From positions 31,118 through 95,117 of the forward strand of contig CAUTJT010000006.1 of the NCBI GenBank assembly GCA_963539215.1: a stretch of DNA of 64,000 bases, read 5' to 3'. Positions 41,330 to 50,510 of the stretch are shown here, piece by piece. The first letter of the stretch is position 1. Each line of letters opens with the position of its first letter. Below the pieces are notes generated by a model that did not search any database, was not told where the DNA came from, and worked only from the letters and a program-made list of their open reading frames with translations. The position numbers and the translations under genes are program-made. The DNA is from CAURNT01 sp963539215 (GTDB taxonomy: Bacteria > Fusobacteriota > Fusobacteriia > Fusobacteriales > Leptotrichiaceae).

Positions 41330-42928
41330 ATGGCAAAATATATATTTGTTACAGGTGGTGTGGTGTCATCTCTTGGTAAAGGTATAACTGCTGCCTCTCT
41401 TGGAAGATTATTGAAAGAGAGAGGGTATAAAGTAACTATACAAAAATTTGACCCCTACTTAAATGTTGATCCAGGTACTATGAGTCCATATCAACATGGT
41501 GAAGTTTTTGTTACAGCAGATGGAGCAGAAACAGATTTAGATTTAGGGCATTATGAAAGATTTATAAATGAAGAATTGACTAAATATAATAATGTAACTA
41601 GTGGAAAAATAATGTCTAAAATATTATTAAAAGAACGTAGAGGAGATTACTTAGGAGGTACTGTTCAATATATTCCACATGTTACTAATGAAATAAAAAG
41701 AAAAATAAAACAAGCAGAAACAGCTTCTAACTCTGATATAGTTATAACAGAAATAGGTGGGACTATAGGTGATATAGAATCAAATCCATTTATAGAAGCT
41801 ATAAGACAGTTTAAAAAAGATGTAGGAAGAGAAAATGTTTTATACATTCATGTTACTTTACTTCCTTATTTAAAAGCTGCTGGAGAATTAAAAACAAAAC
41901 CAACTCAACAAAGTGTTAAGATGTTACAAGGTCTTGGAATAAATCCAGATATAATAATCTTAAGAAGTGAGCATCCAGTTGATAAAAATATTAAGTCTAA
42001 AGTTTCTTTATTCTGTGATGTTGATGAAACTGCAGTAATAGAAGCATTAGATGCAGAAAATCTTTATGAAATACCTATAAATATGGAAAATTTAGGATTA
42101 GCTGATGAAGTTTGTAAAAAATTAGGATTAACTAATATTAAGCCAAAACTTGAAAGATGGACAGAAATGGTTGATAGATTTAAAAATCCAAAACACGAAA
42201 TTAAAGTAGCTGTTGTAGGTAAGTATATAGAGTTGAAAGATGCTTATATAAGTATACATGAATCTATAGAACATGCTGGATTTGACTATAATACAAAAGT
42301 TAAAATAGATTATTTAAAAGCTGAAGAATTTGATTTATCTAAATTACATGATTATTCAGGGATATTAGTTCCTGGAGGGTTTGGTGGAAGAGGAATAGAA
42401 GGTAAAATATCAACAGTTAGATTTGCTAGAGAGAATAATATACCTTTCTTTGGAATATGTCTTGGAATGCAGATGGCTACTATAGAATTTGCAAGAAATG
42501 TTTTAGGGATGAAAGGTGCTAATTCTACTGAATTTGACAAGGAAACTCCTTTCCCAGTTATTAGTTTAATGGAAGAGCAAGAAGGAGTTGAAAATCTAGG
42601 AGGTACAATGAGACTTGGATCATATCCATGTAAATTAACTCCTAATAGTAAAGCTTTTTCTCTTTATGGAGTTCCTGAAGTGATGGAAAGACATAGACAC
42701 AGATATGAATTTAATCAAAAATATTTAGAAGAATTTGAAAAACATGGATTTAAAATAGTTGGTAAATCACCGGATGGAAATTATGTTGAAATTATAGAAT
42801 TGGAAAATCATCCATATTTTGTAGCAGCTCAATTTCATCCAGAATTTGGAAGTAGACCCAATAAACCACATCCTTTATTCAAAGGTTGGATAAAAGCTAT
42901 TTTAACAAAAGAAGGAATAATTAAATAA
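41330..42928 (+). CDS. pyrG: CTP synthase
   Basis: PyrG aminates UTP to CTP using glutamine or ammonia and ATP. The N-terminal synthase domain starts with FVTGGVVSSLGKGITAASL and has the P-loop-like GKGIT; QKFDPYLNVDPGTMSPYQHG follows. The C-terminal class I glutamine amidotransferase has FGICLGMQ with Cys377 and the HPE of AQFHPEF. Length 532 aa. It lies downstream of two small exported proteins on the same strand. A bidirectional terminator follows. Confidence 0.97.
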   Translation: MAKYIFVTGGVVSSLGKGITAASLGRLLKERGYKVTIQKFDPYLNVDPGTMSPYQHGEVFVTADGAETDLDLGHYERFINEELTKYNNVTSGKIMSKILLKERRGDYLGGTVQYIPHVTNEIKRKIKQAETASNSDIVITEIGGTIGDIESNPFIEAIRQFKKDVGRENVLYIHVTLLPYLKAAGELKTKPTQQSVKMLQGLGINPDIIILRSEHPVDKNIKSKVSLFCDVDETAVIEALDAENLYEIPINMENLGLADEVCKKLGLTNIKPKLERWTEMVDRFKNPKHEIKVAVVGKYIELKDAYISIHESIEHAGFDYNTKVKIDYLKAEEFDLSKLHDYSGILVPGGFGGRGIEGKISTVRFARENNIPFFGICLGMQMATIEFARNVLGMKGANSTEFDKETPFPVISLMEEQEGVENLGGTMRLGSYPCKLTPNSKAFSLYGVPEVMERHRHRYEFNQKYLEEFEKHGFKIVGKSPDGNYVEIIELENHPYFVAAQFHPEFGSRPNKPHPLFKGWIKAILTKEGIIK

Positions 42929-42930
42929 AA

Positions 42931-42977
42931 AATAAAGGAATTACATTTACAAGATATGTATATGTAATTCCTTATTT
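42931..42977. terminator. Bidirectional terminator between pyrG and ptsH
   Basis: Stem AAGGAATTACAT (42935-42946) / ATGTAATTCCTT (42962-42973), flanked by AATA and ATTTT. It ends 11 bases before the ptsH stop on the other strand. Confidence 0.8.
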
Positions 42978-42988
42978 TAATATATTTA

Positions 42989-43255
42989 TTAGTCAACTAA
43001 ATTAGCTAATAATTCAGCCATAGCTTCAACTGCTTTTTCTGCGCTTGGACCTTCTGCAGTAACAGTTACTTCTCCATCTTTTTTAATACCTAAAGATAAG
43101 ATTTTTACTAATGAATCTGCTTTAGCTTCTTTACCGTTATATGATAACAGTATTTGAGTTCCATCTTCTTTGAATTCTTTTGCTTTCTTCACTATAACTG
43201 AACCTGGTCTTGTATGTATTCCAGTTTCGTTAATTATTTTAACTGTTCTTGACAT
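42989..43255 (-). CDS. ptsH: Phosphocarrier protein HPr
   Basis: HPr relays phosphate from enzyme I to PTS permeases. The active histidine is His14 in GIHTRPGS. The regulatory serine position is Ser48 in ADSLVKILSLG, so HPr-kinase-type control is possible by family. Length 88 aa. AGGAGG precedes the ATG. It is a stand-alone gene with its own strong promoter; enzyme I (ptsI) is not adjacent. It likely serves the orphan IIC permease at 20133-21461 and others elsewhere. Confidence 0.95.
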   Translation of the reverse strand: MSRTVKIINETGIHTRPGSVIVKKAKEFKEDGTQILLSYNGKEAKADSLVKILSLGIKKDGEVTVTAEGPSAEKAVEAMAELLANLVD

Positions 43256-43290
43256 TTTGTCCTCCTAATTTGTTTATAAATATATATATA

Positions 43291-43319
43291 ATTTTACAAT
43301 AAAATATACTCTTTGTCAA
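43291..43319 (-). promoter_or_regulatory. Strong promoter of ptsH
   Basis: On the minus strand: consensus -35 TTGACA (43319-43314), 17-base spacer, -10 TAAAAT (43296-43291). It starts just after the rho stop codon. Confidence 0.75.
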
Positions 43320-43324
43320 TTATA

Positions 43325-44596
43325 TTAATCGCTTATTTCGAAATCAATATTTTCTAATAATTCTTCATTTGAAGGATAGTGTTTAATTAAATCCATAAGG
43401 TATTTTAAAGCTTCTGCTTCATTTAATTTCATAAGGAATTTTCTTAATTTTAAAATTGAATCAAATTCAGATTTTGAATAAAGTAATTCTTCTTTTCTTG
43501 TTCCACTTTTTTGTATATCTATAGCAGGGAATAATCTTAATTGTTGAAGACTTCTGTCAAGTATTAATTCCATATTACCTGTACCTTTGAATTCTTCAAA
43601 GATTACCTCATCCATTTTACTTCCTGTATCTATAAGTGCAGTAGCAAGTATAGTTATACTTCCACCGTTTTTAATTTTTCTAGCCGATCCAAAGAATTTT
43701 TTAGGCATGTATAAAGATTTTGGGTCTATACCCCCAGATAGTAATTTACCACTTGATGGCATTTCTATATTATATGATCTTGCTAATCTTGTTAAACTAT
43801 CCATTAGAATTACGATGTTATTTCCTTTTTCAAGCTCCCTTTTTGCAGCTTCTAATACTTTTTCTGTTACGGATAAATGAATTGATGTGTTTTCATCAAA
43901 AGTTGCTGCAAAAATTTCAGCATTTTTAACATTTTCTCTAATATCTGTAACTTCTTCAGGTCTTTCATCGATAAGTACTATCCAAACTTGAACATCTTTA
44001 TTGTATTTTAAAATATCATTTGCAATAGAAGAGAGTATAGTAGTTTTACCAGCTTTAGGAGGTGCAACTATTAAACCTCTTTGTCCTTTACCTATAGGAG
44101 ATATAAGATCTATTATTCTTGATGCAAGAGAACCTTCTCCTAGTTTTAATCTTTCAGAAGGATATGCAGGAATAAGATCATCAAATGATGGTCTTGATGC
44201 ACTTTTTGAAGCTTCTTCACCGTTTATATAAAGTAATTTAAGTAATCCGTAATTTCCTTCTTCTTTAACTGGCTCACGTACTTCACCAGCTATTATATCT
44301 CCTTGTCTAAGTAAGAATTTTTTTATTTGAGAATTTGATACATATACATCTACACCTTGAGGAGTATTTCTCAAAAATCCGAAAGTATCATTTACTATAT
44401 CTAATTCTCCATATGAATATCTAATGTCTCTTTTTGTGGCTAGTTTATATGATAGTATATTTAATAATTGCATTTTAGGTATTGTTGAATAATTTTCAAC
44501 TTTTTCTTTCTTTGCTAGCTGCCTTAATGTAGTAAGGTTGAAATTAACAAGTTCTTCTAATGCTATTTCATCTATATTTTCTAAAAGGTCCTTCAT
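43325..44596 (-). CDS. rho: Transcription termination factor Rho
   Basis: A hexameric RNA-dependent ATPase that ends transcription at Rho-dependent sites. Domains in order: N-terminal helix-extended loop (residues ~8-50, LVNFNLTTLRQLAKKE), a cold-shock-like RNA-binding domain (GELDIVNDTFGFLR to GDIIAGEVREP), and the RecA-like motor with Walker A VAPPKAGKTT and Walker B IVLMDSLTRLAR. The C-terminal part has SGGIDPKSLYMPKKFFGSAR. Length 423 aa. It is separated by 11 bases from rnhA upstream. It is followed at once by the ptsH promoter. Confidence 0.97.
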   Translation of the reverse strand: MKDLLENIDEIALEELVNFNLTTLRQLAKKEKVENYSTIPKMQLLNILSYKLATKRDIRYSYGELDIVNDTFGFLRNTPQGVDVYVSNSQIKKFLLRQGDIIAGEVREPVKEEGNYGLLKLLYINGEEASKSASRPSFDDLIPAYPSERLKLGEGSLASRIIDLISPIGKGQRGLIVAPPKAGKTTILSSIANDILKYNKDVQVWIVLIDERPEEVTDIRENVKNAEIFAATFDENTSIHLSVTEKVLEAAKRELEKGNNIVILMDSLTRLARSYNIEMPSSGKLLSGGIDPKSLYMPKKFFGSARKIKNGGSITILATALIDTGSKMDEVIFEEFKGTGNMELILDRSLQQLRLFPAIDIQKSGTRKEELLYSKSEFDSILKLRKFLMKLNEAEALKYLMDLIKHYPSNEELLENIDFEISD

Positions 44597-44607
44597 TTCA
44601 TTCCTTT

Positions 44608-45210
44608 CTATTTGTGAAACCCTATATCTGCAGGATTTATATCCCCTGATATATGATAGATTTCACCGTCACAATTTTCAAATTTAATTCTTAATTCATG
44701 TACTTTTTTTATTAAGTCTATAGTATCTTTATCAAGTTTATCTTCGTTAAAATTTCCTCTTGACCAAAAATCAATTATTAATTTAGAATCTCCACATATT
44801 TTTTTAATACCATATTTAAGTGCATATTTAAGTGCTATATAAAGTCCAGTTAATTCACCAAAATTATTAGTTCTATTTTCATTTAAATAATAATTACCAT
44901 AAGCGTTGATTTTGTTATTTGGCATTATGAAAGGAAGAAGTGAATCTCCAAAGAAATCACATACTTTAACTTCAGCTGTTCCTTTTCTACCTGTTCCTGA
45001 ATCAAAGTATATTGCGTCTTTAAATAGACTTGAAGTATCTTTTGTTTTTGGAGTATATAAGGCTCCAGAATCTAACCAATTTTTAGCTTCTGTATATGAG
45101 TTAAATTTTTTAAATCTTGCTTTTTTACCTTTTGTTATTTTTTGACAAGTATCCCAATCTTCAACTATGTCTGAAATATTATCATTTTCTAAAAAGTATG
45201 CATAAAACAT
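44608..45210 (-). CDS. rnhA: Ribonuclease H1 with N-terminal viroplasmin/RHBD domain
   Basis: A type 1 RNase H that removes RNA from RNA-DNA hybrids. The N-terminal hybrid-binding (viroplasmin) domain covers residues ~1-45 (YAYFLENDNISDIVEDWDTC, KFNSYTEAKNWL). The catalytic domain has acidic residues in YFDSGTGR, NFGELTGLYIALK, GDSKLIIDFW and ISGDINPADIGFHK. Length 200 aa. The ATG overlaps the stop of the small upstream gene by one base, so they are translationally coupled. It belongs to the small-gene/rnhA/rho operon. Confidence 0.9.
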   Translation of the reverse strand: MFYAYFLENDNISDIVEDWDTCQKITKGKKARFKKFNSYTEAKNWLDSGALYTPKTKDTSSLFKDAIYFDSGTGRKGTAEVKVCDFFGDSLLPFIMPNNKINAYGNYYLNENRTNNFGELTGLYIALKYALKYGIKKICGDSKLIIDFWSRGNFNEDKLDKDTIDLIKKVHELRIKFENCDGEIYHISGDINPADIGFHK

Positions 45211-45428
45211 TAATTTTCATCCTTGATATCTATTACTTCTATATTTGCTGATTTAATATAGTATGTAAGTATGTTGTTAGATAAGATTGAGTTTAGTGAT
45301 ATTGATAATGTAGCTTCATTTAAATCAAACTCTAAGTCATCTATTTCAGGTAATCCTAATAAGATGGCAGATAATAATTTAGCCTTTTTTACATCATCAA
45401 ATTTTTCTATTTTTACAATTTTTTTCAT
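45210..45428 (-). CDS. Small HMA-like ferredoxin-fold protein without CxxC, 72 aa
   Basis: A 72-residue protein with a beta-alpha-beta-beta-alpha-beta pattern: KKIVKIEKF, a helix (VKKAKLLSAILLG), two strands (DLEFDLNEATLSISLN), a helix, and IEVIDIKDEN. This matches the heavy-metal-associated domain fold, but the metal-binding GMTCxxC is absent, so I do not call it a metal chaperone. It leads the operon with rnhA and rho and shares a TAATG junction with rnhA. Function unknown. GGTGGGAT is a weak Shine-Dalgarno. Confidence 0.65.
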   Translation of the reverse strand: MKKIVKIEKFDDVKKAKLLSAILLGLPEIDDLEFDLNEATLSISLNSILSNNILTYYIKSANIEVIDIKDEN

Positions 45429-45458
45429 AATATCCCACCTTTAATAAAGTATATTAAA

Positions 45459-45487
45459 ATTATATCAAAAATATATGAAAGTGTAAA
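45459..45487 (-). promoter_or_regulatory. Promoter of HMA-like/rnhA/rho operon
   Basis: On the minus strand: -35 TTTACA (45487-45482), 17-base spacer, perfect -10 TATAAT (45464-45459). A second TATAAT for the divergent plus-strand operon lies at 45532-45537 with a weak -35. Confidence 0.7.
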
Positions 45488-45564
45488 GAATATGTCTATT
45501 TTTATAAGTAGAAATTAAATTTAAAATGTTGTATAATATAGGAAATGTTAGTTGGAAGGGATTT

Positions 45565-46824
45565 ATGGATATTAAAGAAATAAAAAGTTTAAGAAAAAAA
45601 GCTAAAAAGATACATAATAACATAGAAAAACATGAAAAATATTTAAAATTATTAAGATATTGTAAACAAAATTTAGATAAATTAAATCCTATAATAGTTG
45701 ATGTTGAAACAACAGGAGTAAAACGTAATGATGAAATACTTCAAGTTAGTATTATAAATCTAAATGGGGATATACTGTTTAATAGATATATCAGACCAAG
45801 ACATGTAGAAGAATGGGAAAGAGCATATAATATACATGGAATAGATAAAGAACTAGTTATGAATGAAAAAGATATTTCATATTATAGACGTAGTATAGAA
45901 AAAATTTTAAAAAAACACAAATTAATAATAGGATATCAAGTATATTCAGATGTTACTTTTTTTGAAAGATCAAAAATAAATTGTAATAATAATGTTATAT
46001 TAGATATCTCTTATCCATTTTACCAACTATTTAAAAATGAAAAAATTTTGGAAGATAAACCTATACCGAGTCTAAGTGATTGTGCATCTTTTTTTGAATA
46101 TAATTTTAATGCTCATGATTCTTTAAGTGATTGTCAAGCAACTCTTGTTTGTTTTAATAATTTACTTAAAATGAAAGAGGATAGATATTCATATAGATAT
46201 GATAAAGATATATTAAAATATTATGAGGATCCTAAAAAAGAAAGAATAAGAAAAACTAAACTTGAAAGATTAGCAGAAGATTTTGTTGAAATATATCAAA
46301 GTTTGAGTAATAAGATAGTTTTGGATCTTGAAGCAACAGGAATTAGAGAAGATGATGAAATTATGCAACTTAGTATAATGAGTATAGATGGAGAAGAAAT
46401 ATTTAATGAATACTTTAAACCTAAAAAAGAAGAGTGGGAAGCTGCTATGAAGATACATGGTATTACTCCGGAATTTGTTAAAGATAAAAAAAGTATAGAA
46501 GAATATAGAAAAGAGATACAATCAATTTTAGATAAAACTGAATATATTATTGGATATGGAATTGATTTTGACTATAATCTATTAAAAAGACAAGGATTTA
46601 AGGTAGATCATATAATAAAATTAGATATTTCAGAGTATTTTAAGTATTTATATAGAAAATTATTAAATGATGTAAATGCTAAAAGACCAAAGCTTATAGA
46701 GTGTGCAAGTTTTTATGGATTTAAAGAAGAAAAATTTCATGATAGTTTAGTTGATTGTTTGGCTACTCTTTATTGCTATAATAATATATATAAGGATTTG
46801 TTGAAAGTAGTTGAAAATAAATGA
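45565..46824 (+). CDS. Protein with two DEDDh (DnaQ-like) 3'-5' exonuclease domains
   Basis: A 419-residue protein made of two tandem DnaQ-type domains. Domain 1 (residues ~42-200) has Exo I DVETTG (Asp46, Glu48), GYQVYSDVTFF as Exo II, and HDSLSDCQATL as Exo III. Domain 2 (residues ~250-410) has DLEATG (Asp254, Glu256), GYGIDFDYNLL and HDSLVDCLATL. Both keep all the DEDDh acids and the His. Both also share the block EEWExAxxIHGI. The N-terminus is a basic helix (KSLRKKAKKI). The start ATG 45565 is backed by GGAAGGG; an upstream ATG (45526) falls before the -10 region. By family it degrades DNA or RNA from the 3' end, possibly in repair with recN downstream. Confidence 0.85.
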   Translation: MDIKEIKSLRKKAKKIHNNIEKHEKYLKLLRYCKQNLDKLNPIIVDVETTGVKRNDEILQVSIINLNGDILFNRYIRPRHVEEWERAYNIHGIDKELVMNEKDISYYRRSIEKILKKHKLIIGYQVYSDVTFFERSKINCNNNVILDISYPFYQLFKNEKILEDKPIPSLSDCASFFEYNFNAHDSLSDCQATLVCFNNLLKMKEDRYSYRYDKDILKYYEDPKKERIRKTKLERLAEDFVEIYQSLSNKIVLDLEATGIREDDEIMQLSIMSIDGEEIFNEYFKPKKEEWEAAMKIHGITPEFVKDKKSIEEYRKEIQSILDKTEYIIGYGIDFDYNLLKRQGFKVDHIIKLDISEYFKYLYRKLLNDVNAKRPKLIECASFYGFKEEKFHDSLVDCLATLYCYNNIYKDLLKVVENK

Positions 46825-47588
46825 AAGTAAAAATAGTAAAAAAATTAGAATTAAAAGATATATATTTTATTGAAAATTTTTTGACTGAAAATAATATAGA
46901 GTCTACAGATAATATACAGGAAGCAGATATAATAATATCTCTTGGAGGAGATGGTACTATACTTTCTTTAGTACCTTTATTAAGAATTAAAAATATTCCA
47001 GTTTTTGCAATAAATTATGGAAATGTTGGATATATGACTAAGGTTAGTAAAGAGAATTTTGAATATTCTTTTTTGAAATATTTAAATGGAGAATTCAGTA
47101 TAGAACATAGAGATTTTTTAGAAATTGTATTTAGGGATAAAATATATTATGCACTTAACGAAATAAGTATATTAAAATCAGAAATTCAAGCACATTTGAT
47201 AGAAATTTCAGTTTTTCAGAAGAATAATTTAATAAATAATTATAGAGCAGATGGAGTAATAGTTGCCACTCCTACAGGTTCTACTGCATATTCACTATCT
47301 GCAAATGGTCCAATAATACATCCTGATATCAGAGCTATATGCATAACTCCTCTTGCACCACAAACATTAAGTGCAAGATCTATAATTGTTTCTCCACATA
47401 AAGAATTAATTTTAAGTGCTAAAAGTAAAAGTGGTATAGCTGGATTAAATATTGATGGTAATTTACATTATGATATTTTAGAAACTGATAAGATTAATGT
47501 TAAATTAAGTGATAAAGGTATAGATTTAATATGTGTTGATGATTTAAACTATTTTGAAACATTAAAGAAAAAATTACATTGGTCATAA
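46821..47588 (+). CDS. nadK: NAD kinase
   Basis: Phosphorylates NAD+ to NADP+. It has the diagnostic ISLGGDGTIL near residue 40 (GGDG nucleotide motif), NYGNVGYMTKV, and the NAD-binding VATPTGSTAYSLSANGP. Length 255 aa. The ATG overlaps the exonuclease stop (ATGA) by four bases. Directly ahead of recN, an arrangement shared with several Firmicutes (nadK-recN linkage), which supports it. Confidence 0.94.
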   Translation: MKVKIVKKLELKDIYFIENFLTENNIESTDNIQEADIIISLGGDGTILSLVPLLRIKNIPVFAINYGNVGYMTKVSKENFEYSFLKYLNGEFSIEHRDFLEIVFRDKIYYALNEISILKSEIQAHLIEISVFQKNNLINNYRADGVIVATPTGSTAYSLSANGPIIHPDIRAICITPLAPQTLSARSIIVSPHKELILSAKSKSGIAGLNIDGNLHYDILETDKINVKLSDKGIDLICVDDLNYFETLKKKLHWS

Positions 47589-47599
47589 GGGGGGAGAAA

Positions 47600-49231
47600 A
47601 TGTTAAAAGGGCTTAGAATAGAAAATTTAGCAATAATAGATGAATTAGATATTAGTTTAAATAAAGGGTTGACAGTATTAACTGGAGAAACAGGAGCAGG
47701 GAAGTCTATAATTCTAGATGCTATATCTATGATAATAGGTGAAAAATCACGTAAAGAAATGATAGGTAAAAATTCTGATAATGTATATATAGAAGCTGAG
47801 TTTGTATTAAATGATAATCAAATTTCTAAATTAGATGATATTGGTTATGAATTAGATAATGAATTAATAATATCACGTGATTTTAATTGTGATGGTAATA
47901 AGGTTAAGGTAAATGGTAGAAGATTTAATTTAAGTGGATTGAAAGATATTAGTTCTAATATTTTGGATATAGTAGGACAACATGAACATCAATATCTTTT
48001 AAATTCAAATAATCATATACATCTTTTAGATAAGTTTTTAGATTCAAATAGTTTAGAATTGAAAAAAGAAATAAAGAAAGTAATTAATGAAATTAATATT
48101 TTAAATAAAGAAATAGAGAATATAGAAAAAGAAAAAGTAGATGTATTAAGTAAAAAAGAATTATATAATTTGATAGTTAAGGAAATTGATAATTTAAAAT
48201 TAAGAGAAGATGAAGAAGAGGAACTGGAAGAAAAATATAAGGTACTATTTAATTCTGGCATAATATCTGAAAAGCTTAAATATATAGTGTCTAGCTTATC
48301 TAAAAATGAATTAAAAGGGGTAAGAAAAGAATTAGAAAGAATAAGCGAATATGGAGAAGAATTTAATGAACTTTATTCAAGATTTGATAATATATATGAA
48401 GAATATATAGATATTTTATCTGAATTAGAACATAAATTAATAAATATGGAAAATGATGATGAGAAATTAGATGAAGTAAGCTTAAGATTGGATAAAATAA
48501 GAAAATTAAAGGTTAAGTATGGTAAAACTTTACCTGAAATTATATCTTATGCTATAGAAATAAAAGAAAAGCTTAAACTTATAGAATTTTCTTCAGATAT
48601 TTTAAATGAAAAACTTAAACTTAGAGATAATAGTTATAGCAAATATAAAGAGTTAACTCTTAAATTATCGACTATGCGTAAAGATAAAGCGAAAGATTTA
48701 AAAGAAATGGTTCTAAATGAATTAAAAGAATTAAATATGAAAAATGTGGTATTTGATATAGAATTTAAAGAAAATGAAAAATTAAATTCAAATGGTAAGG
48801 ATTTAGTTAAATTTTTAATATCAACTAATAAAGGTGAGTCTTTAAAAGATTTATCAAAAATTGCTTCTGGTGGAGAAATATCAAGAATAATGTTAGCTTT
48901 GAAAATAGTATTTTCTAAAGTTGATAATATATCTTGTCTAATATTTGATGAGATTGATACTGGTATTTCAGGAGAAACAGTTATTAAAATTGCTGAAAAA
49001 TTGAAACAATTATCTAAAAATGTTCAAATAATATGTGTTACACATTCTCCACAAATTGCAGCAAAAGCAGATAATCATTATCATATATATAAAGAAGTAC
49101 TAAAAGATAGTACAAATACTAAAATAAAATATTTAAATGAGGAAGAAAGGGTTAATGAGATTTCAAGAATATTGTCAGGGGATAATATTACTGAAGCAAG
49201 TAAAACTATTGTTAGGGAAATGATGAAATAA
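47600..49231 (+). CDS. recN: DNA repair protein RecN
   Basis: An SMC-like ATPase that acts early in double-strand break repair. Walker A GETGAGKS is at residues 29-36, long charged helices around residues 150-370 form the coiled coil, and the ABC signature SGGEISRIMLALK is followed by Walker B CLIFDEIDTGISG. Length 543 aa. The ATG at 47600 has GGGGGGAG five bases upstream; an earlier in-frame TTG lies inside nadK. It precedes the Xer-type recombinase by one base. Confidence 0.95.
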   Translation: MLKGLRIENLAIIDELDISLNKGLTVLTGETGAGKSIILDAISMIIGEKSRKEMIGKNSDNVYIEAEFVLNDNQISKLDDIGYELDNELIISRDFNCDGNKVKVNGRRFNLSGLKDISSNILDIVGQHEHQYLLNSNNHIHLLDKFLDSNSLELKKEIKKVINEINILNKEIENIEKEKVDVLSKKELYNLIVKEIDNLKLREDEEEELEEKYKVLFNSGIISEKLKYIVSSLSKNELKGVRKELERISEYGEEFNELYSRFDNIYEEYIDILSELEHKLINMENDDEKLDEVSLRLDKIRKLKVKYGKTLPEIISYAIEIKEKLKLIEFSSDILNEKLKLRDNSYSKYKELTLKLSTMRKDKAKDLKEMVLNELKELNMKNVVFDIEFKENEKLNSNGKDLVKFLISTNKGESLKDLSKIASGGEISRIMLALKIVFSKVDNISCLIFDEIDTGISGETVIKIAEKLKQLSKNVQIICVTHSPQIAAKADNHYHIYKEVLKDSTNTKIKYLNEEERVNEISRILSGDNITEASKTIVREMMK

Positions 49232-49232
49232 T

Positions 49233-50096
49233 ATGGTTGAAATAAAAGCTTTTCTGGATTATCTAAAATTTGAGAAAGGTAATTCAGATAATACAATTAA
49301 GAGCTATAATATAGATTTAAAAAATTTTTTTGGATATGTAGATAAAAATATTAAAGAAGTTACTACAGAAGATATATACGAATATATAGAATATTTAAAA
49401 AGTAAGTATGTGTATAATACTGTGATACGTAAAGTTAGTTGTATAAAATCTTTATTTAAATTTTGTTACATGGAAAAATTAATAGATAAAGATCCTAGTA
49501 ATAAGATAAGAAATTTGAATAAAGAAATAAGACTTCCTGAAATATTAACTCTTGAAGAAATAAAAAAAATAATAAATAGTTTTGATCATAGTCCAGAAAA
49601 TAGACGTAATCAAATGATATGTAAAATGTTGATAGCTACAGGTGCTAGAATTTCTGAAATATTAAATTTGGAAATTAAAAATGTAGAAAATACTGATTTT
49701 GAATTTGTTAAAGTCTTTGGTAAAGGTAGCAAATATAGATATATACCTATATATCCTGAACTTGAAAAAGAGTTAAAAGAATACATAGAAAAATATAGAC
49801 CTGGATTAAAAAAATCTGAATTTTCATATTTATTATTTCCTGGTATAAGAAGAGAAAATTTCTGGAAGATATTAAATAAACATGCATTAAATGTTGGTAT
49901 AGAAAAGAAAATACATCCTCATTTATTTAGACATTCTACAGCTACTTTATTACTTGAAAATGGGGCTGATATTAGAATGGTTCAAGAAATATTAGGGCAT
50001 GCTAGCATAAAAACGACAGAGATTTATACTCATGTTGAAAAATCTATACTTAAAAAAATATATCAAAGTGTCAAAATAGGAGAAGAAGATGAATGA
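49233..50096 (+). CDS. Tyrosine recombinase, XerC/XerD family
   Basis: A tyrosine site-specific recombinase of 287 aa, the size of XerC/XerD and with no phage context. An N-terminal SAM-like core-binding domain (residues ~1-85, FEKGNSDNTIKSYNIDLKN) is followed by the catalytic domain with Arg139 (GARISE), Lys164 (FGKGSKYR), His230/Arg233 (HLFRH), His256 (LGHASI) and Tyr265 (EIYTHV), a complete R-K-H-R-H-Y set. Placed after recN in the same operon, it most probably resolves chromosome dimers. Whether it is XerC, XerD or a single-recombinase system is not decidable from the sequence; dif is not in the window. Confidence 0.88.
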   Translation: MVEIKAFLDYLKFEKGNSDNTIKSYNIDLKNFFGYVDKNIKEVTTEDIYEYIEYLKSKYVYNTVIRKVSCIKSLFKFCYMEKLIDKDPSNKIRNLNKEIRLPEILTLEEIKKIINSFDHSPENRRNQMICKMLIATGARISEILNLEIKNVENTDFEFVKVFGKGSKYRYIPIYPELEKELKEYIEKYRPGLKKSEFSYLLFPGIRRENFWKILNKHALNVGIEKKIHPHLFRHSTATLLLENGADIRMVQEILGHASIKTTEIYTHVEKSILKKIYQSVKIGEEDE

Positions 50097-50484
50097 ATTA
50101 ATGAATAAGTATAGAAAGGAAATCTTAAGTTTTATTATTTTTATACTTATAGGAATAATAACTCATATATATTTAAGATTTACAACTGTTATTATTTTTA
50201 GCCTATCTTTTTTATTTTTGGTGTATAATATAACAGGTTCTATTTTTAAAGTTAAAGCTAATATAATTAAAATTACATTAATGCTATATTTTTTAGTTGA
50301 TTTGATGCTGTTATTAACAGGTAGATTGAATGAAAAATATTTATTAATATATATTGTAAGTTATGCTATAATACTAATAGCTATAAGTAAAATAGAAGGA
50401 ATAAACGGACTGAAAAGAGGTGGGATTCTTTTTGCTATATATACTATTGTTAAATTGATTTATTTAATGTTTTTGATTAATTAA
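50089..50484 (+). CDS. Unknown small integral membrane protein, 131 aa
   Basis: Four to five hydrophobic segments: LSFIIFILIGIITHIYL, TTVIIFSLSFLFLVYNI, ITLMLYFLVDLMLLLTG, LLIYIVSYAIILIAISK and GGILFAIYTIVKLIYLMFL. No charged catalytic residue stands out. The ATG overlaps the end of the recombinase by eight bases. I do not recognise a family. Topology prediction would be needed to orient it; short loops suggest a compact bundle. It lies between xer and the DUF1694 gene, in the operon leading to murA. Confidence 0.72.
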   Translation: MNELMNKYRKEILSFIIFILIGIITHIYLRFTTVIIFSLSFLFLVYNITGSIFKVKANIIKITLMLYFLVDLMLLLTGRLNEKYLLIYIVSYAIILIAISKIEGINGLKRGGILFAIYTIVKLIYLMFLIN

Positions 50485-50510
50485 TAATGTATATATATTA
50501 TGGAATTATT

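Noticed and set aside
45526..45564. An upstream ATG for the double exonuclease
   Set aside because: The stretch contains TATAAT (45532-45537), which is the likely -10, and the GGAAGGG site fits ATG 45565.
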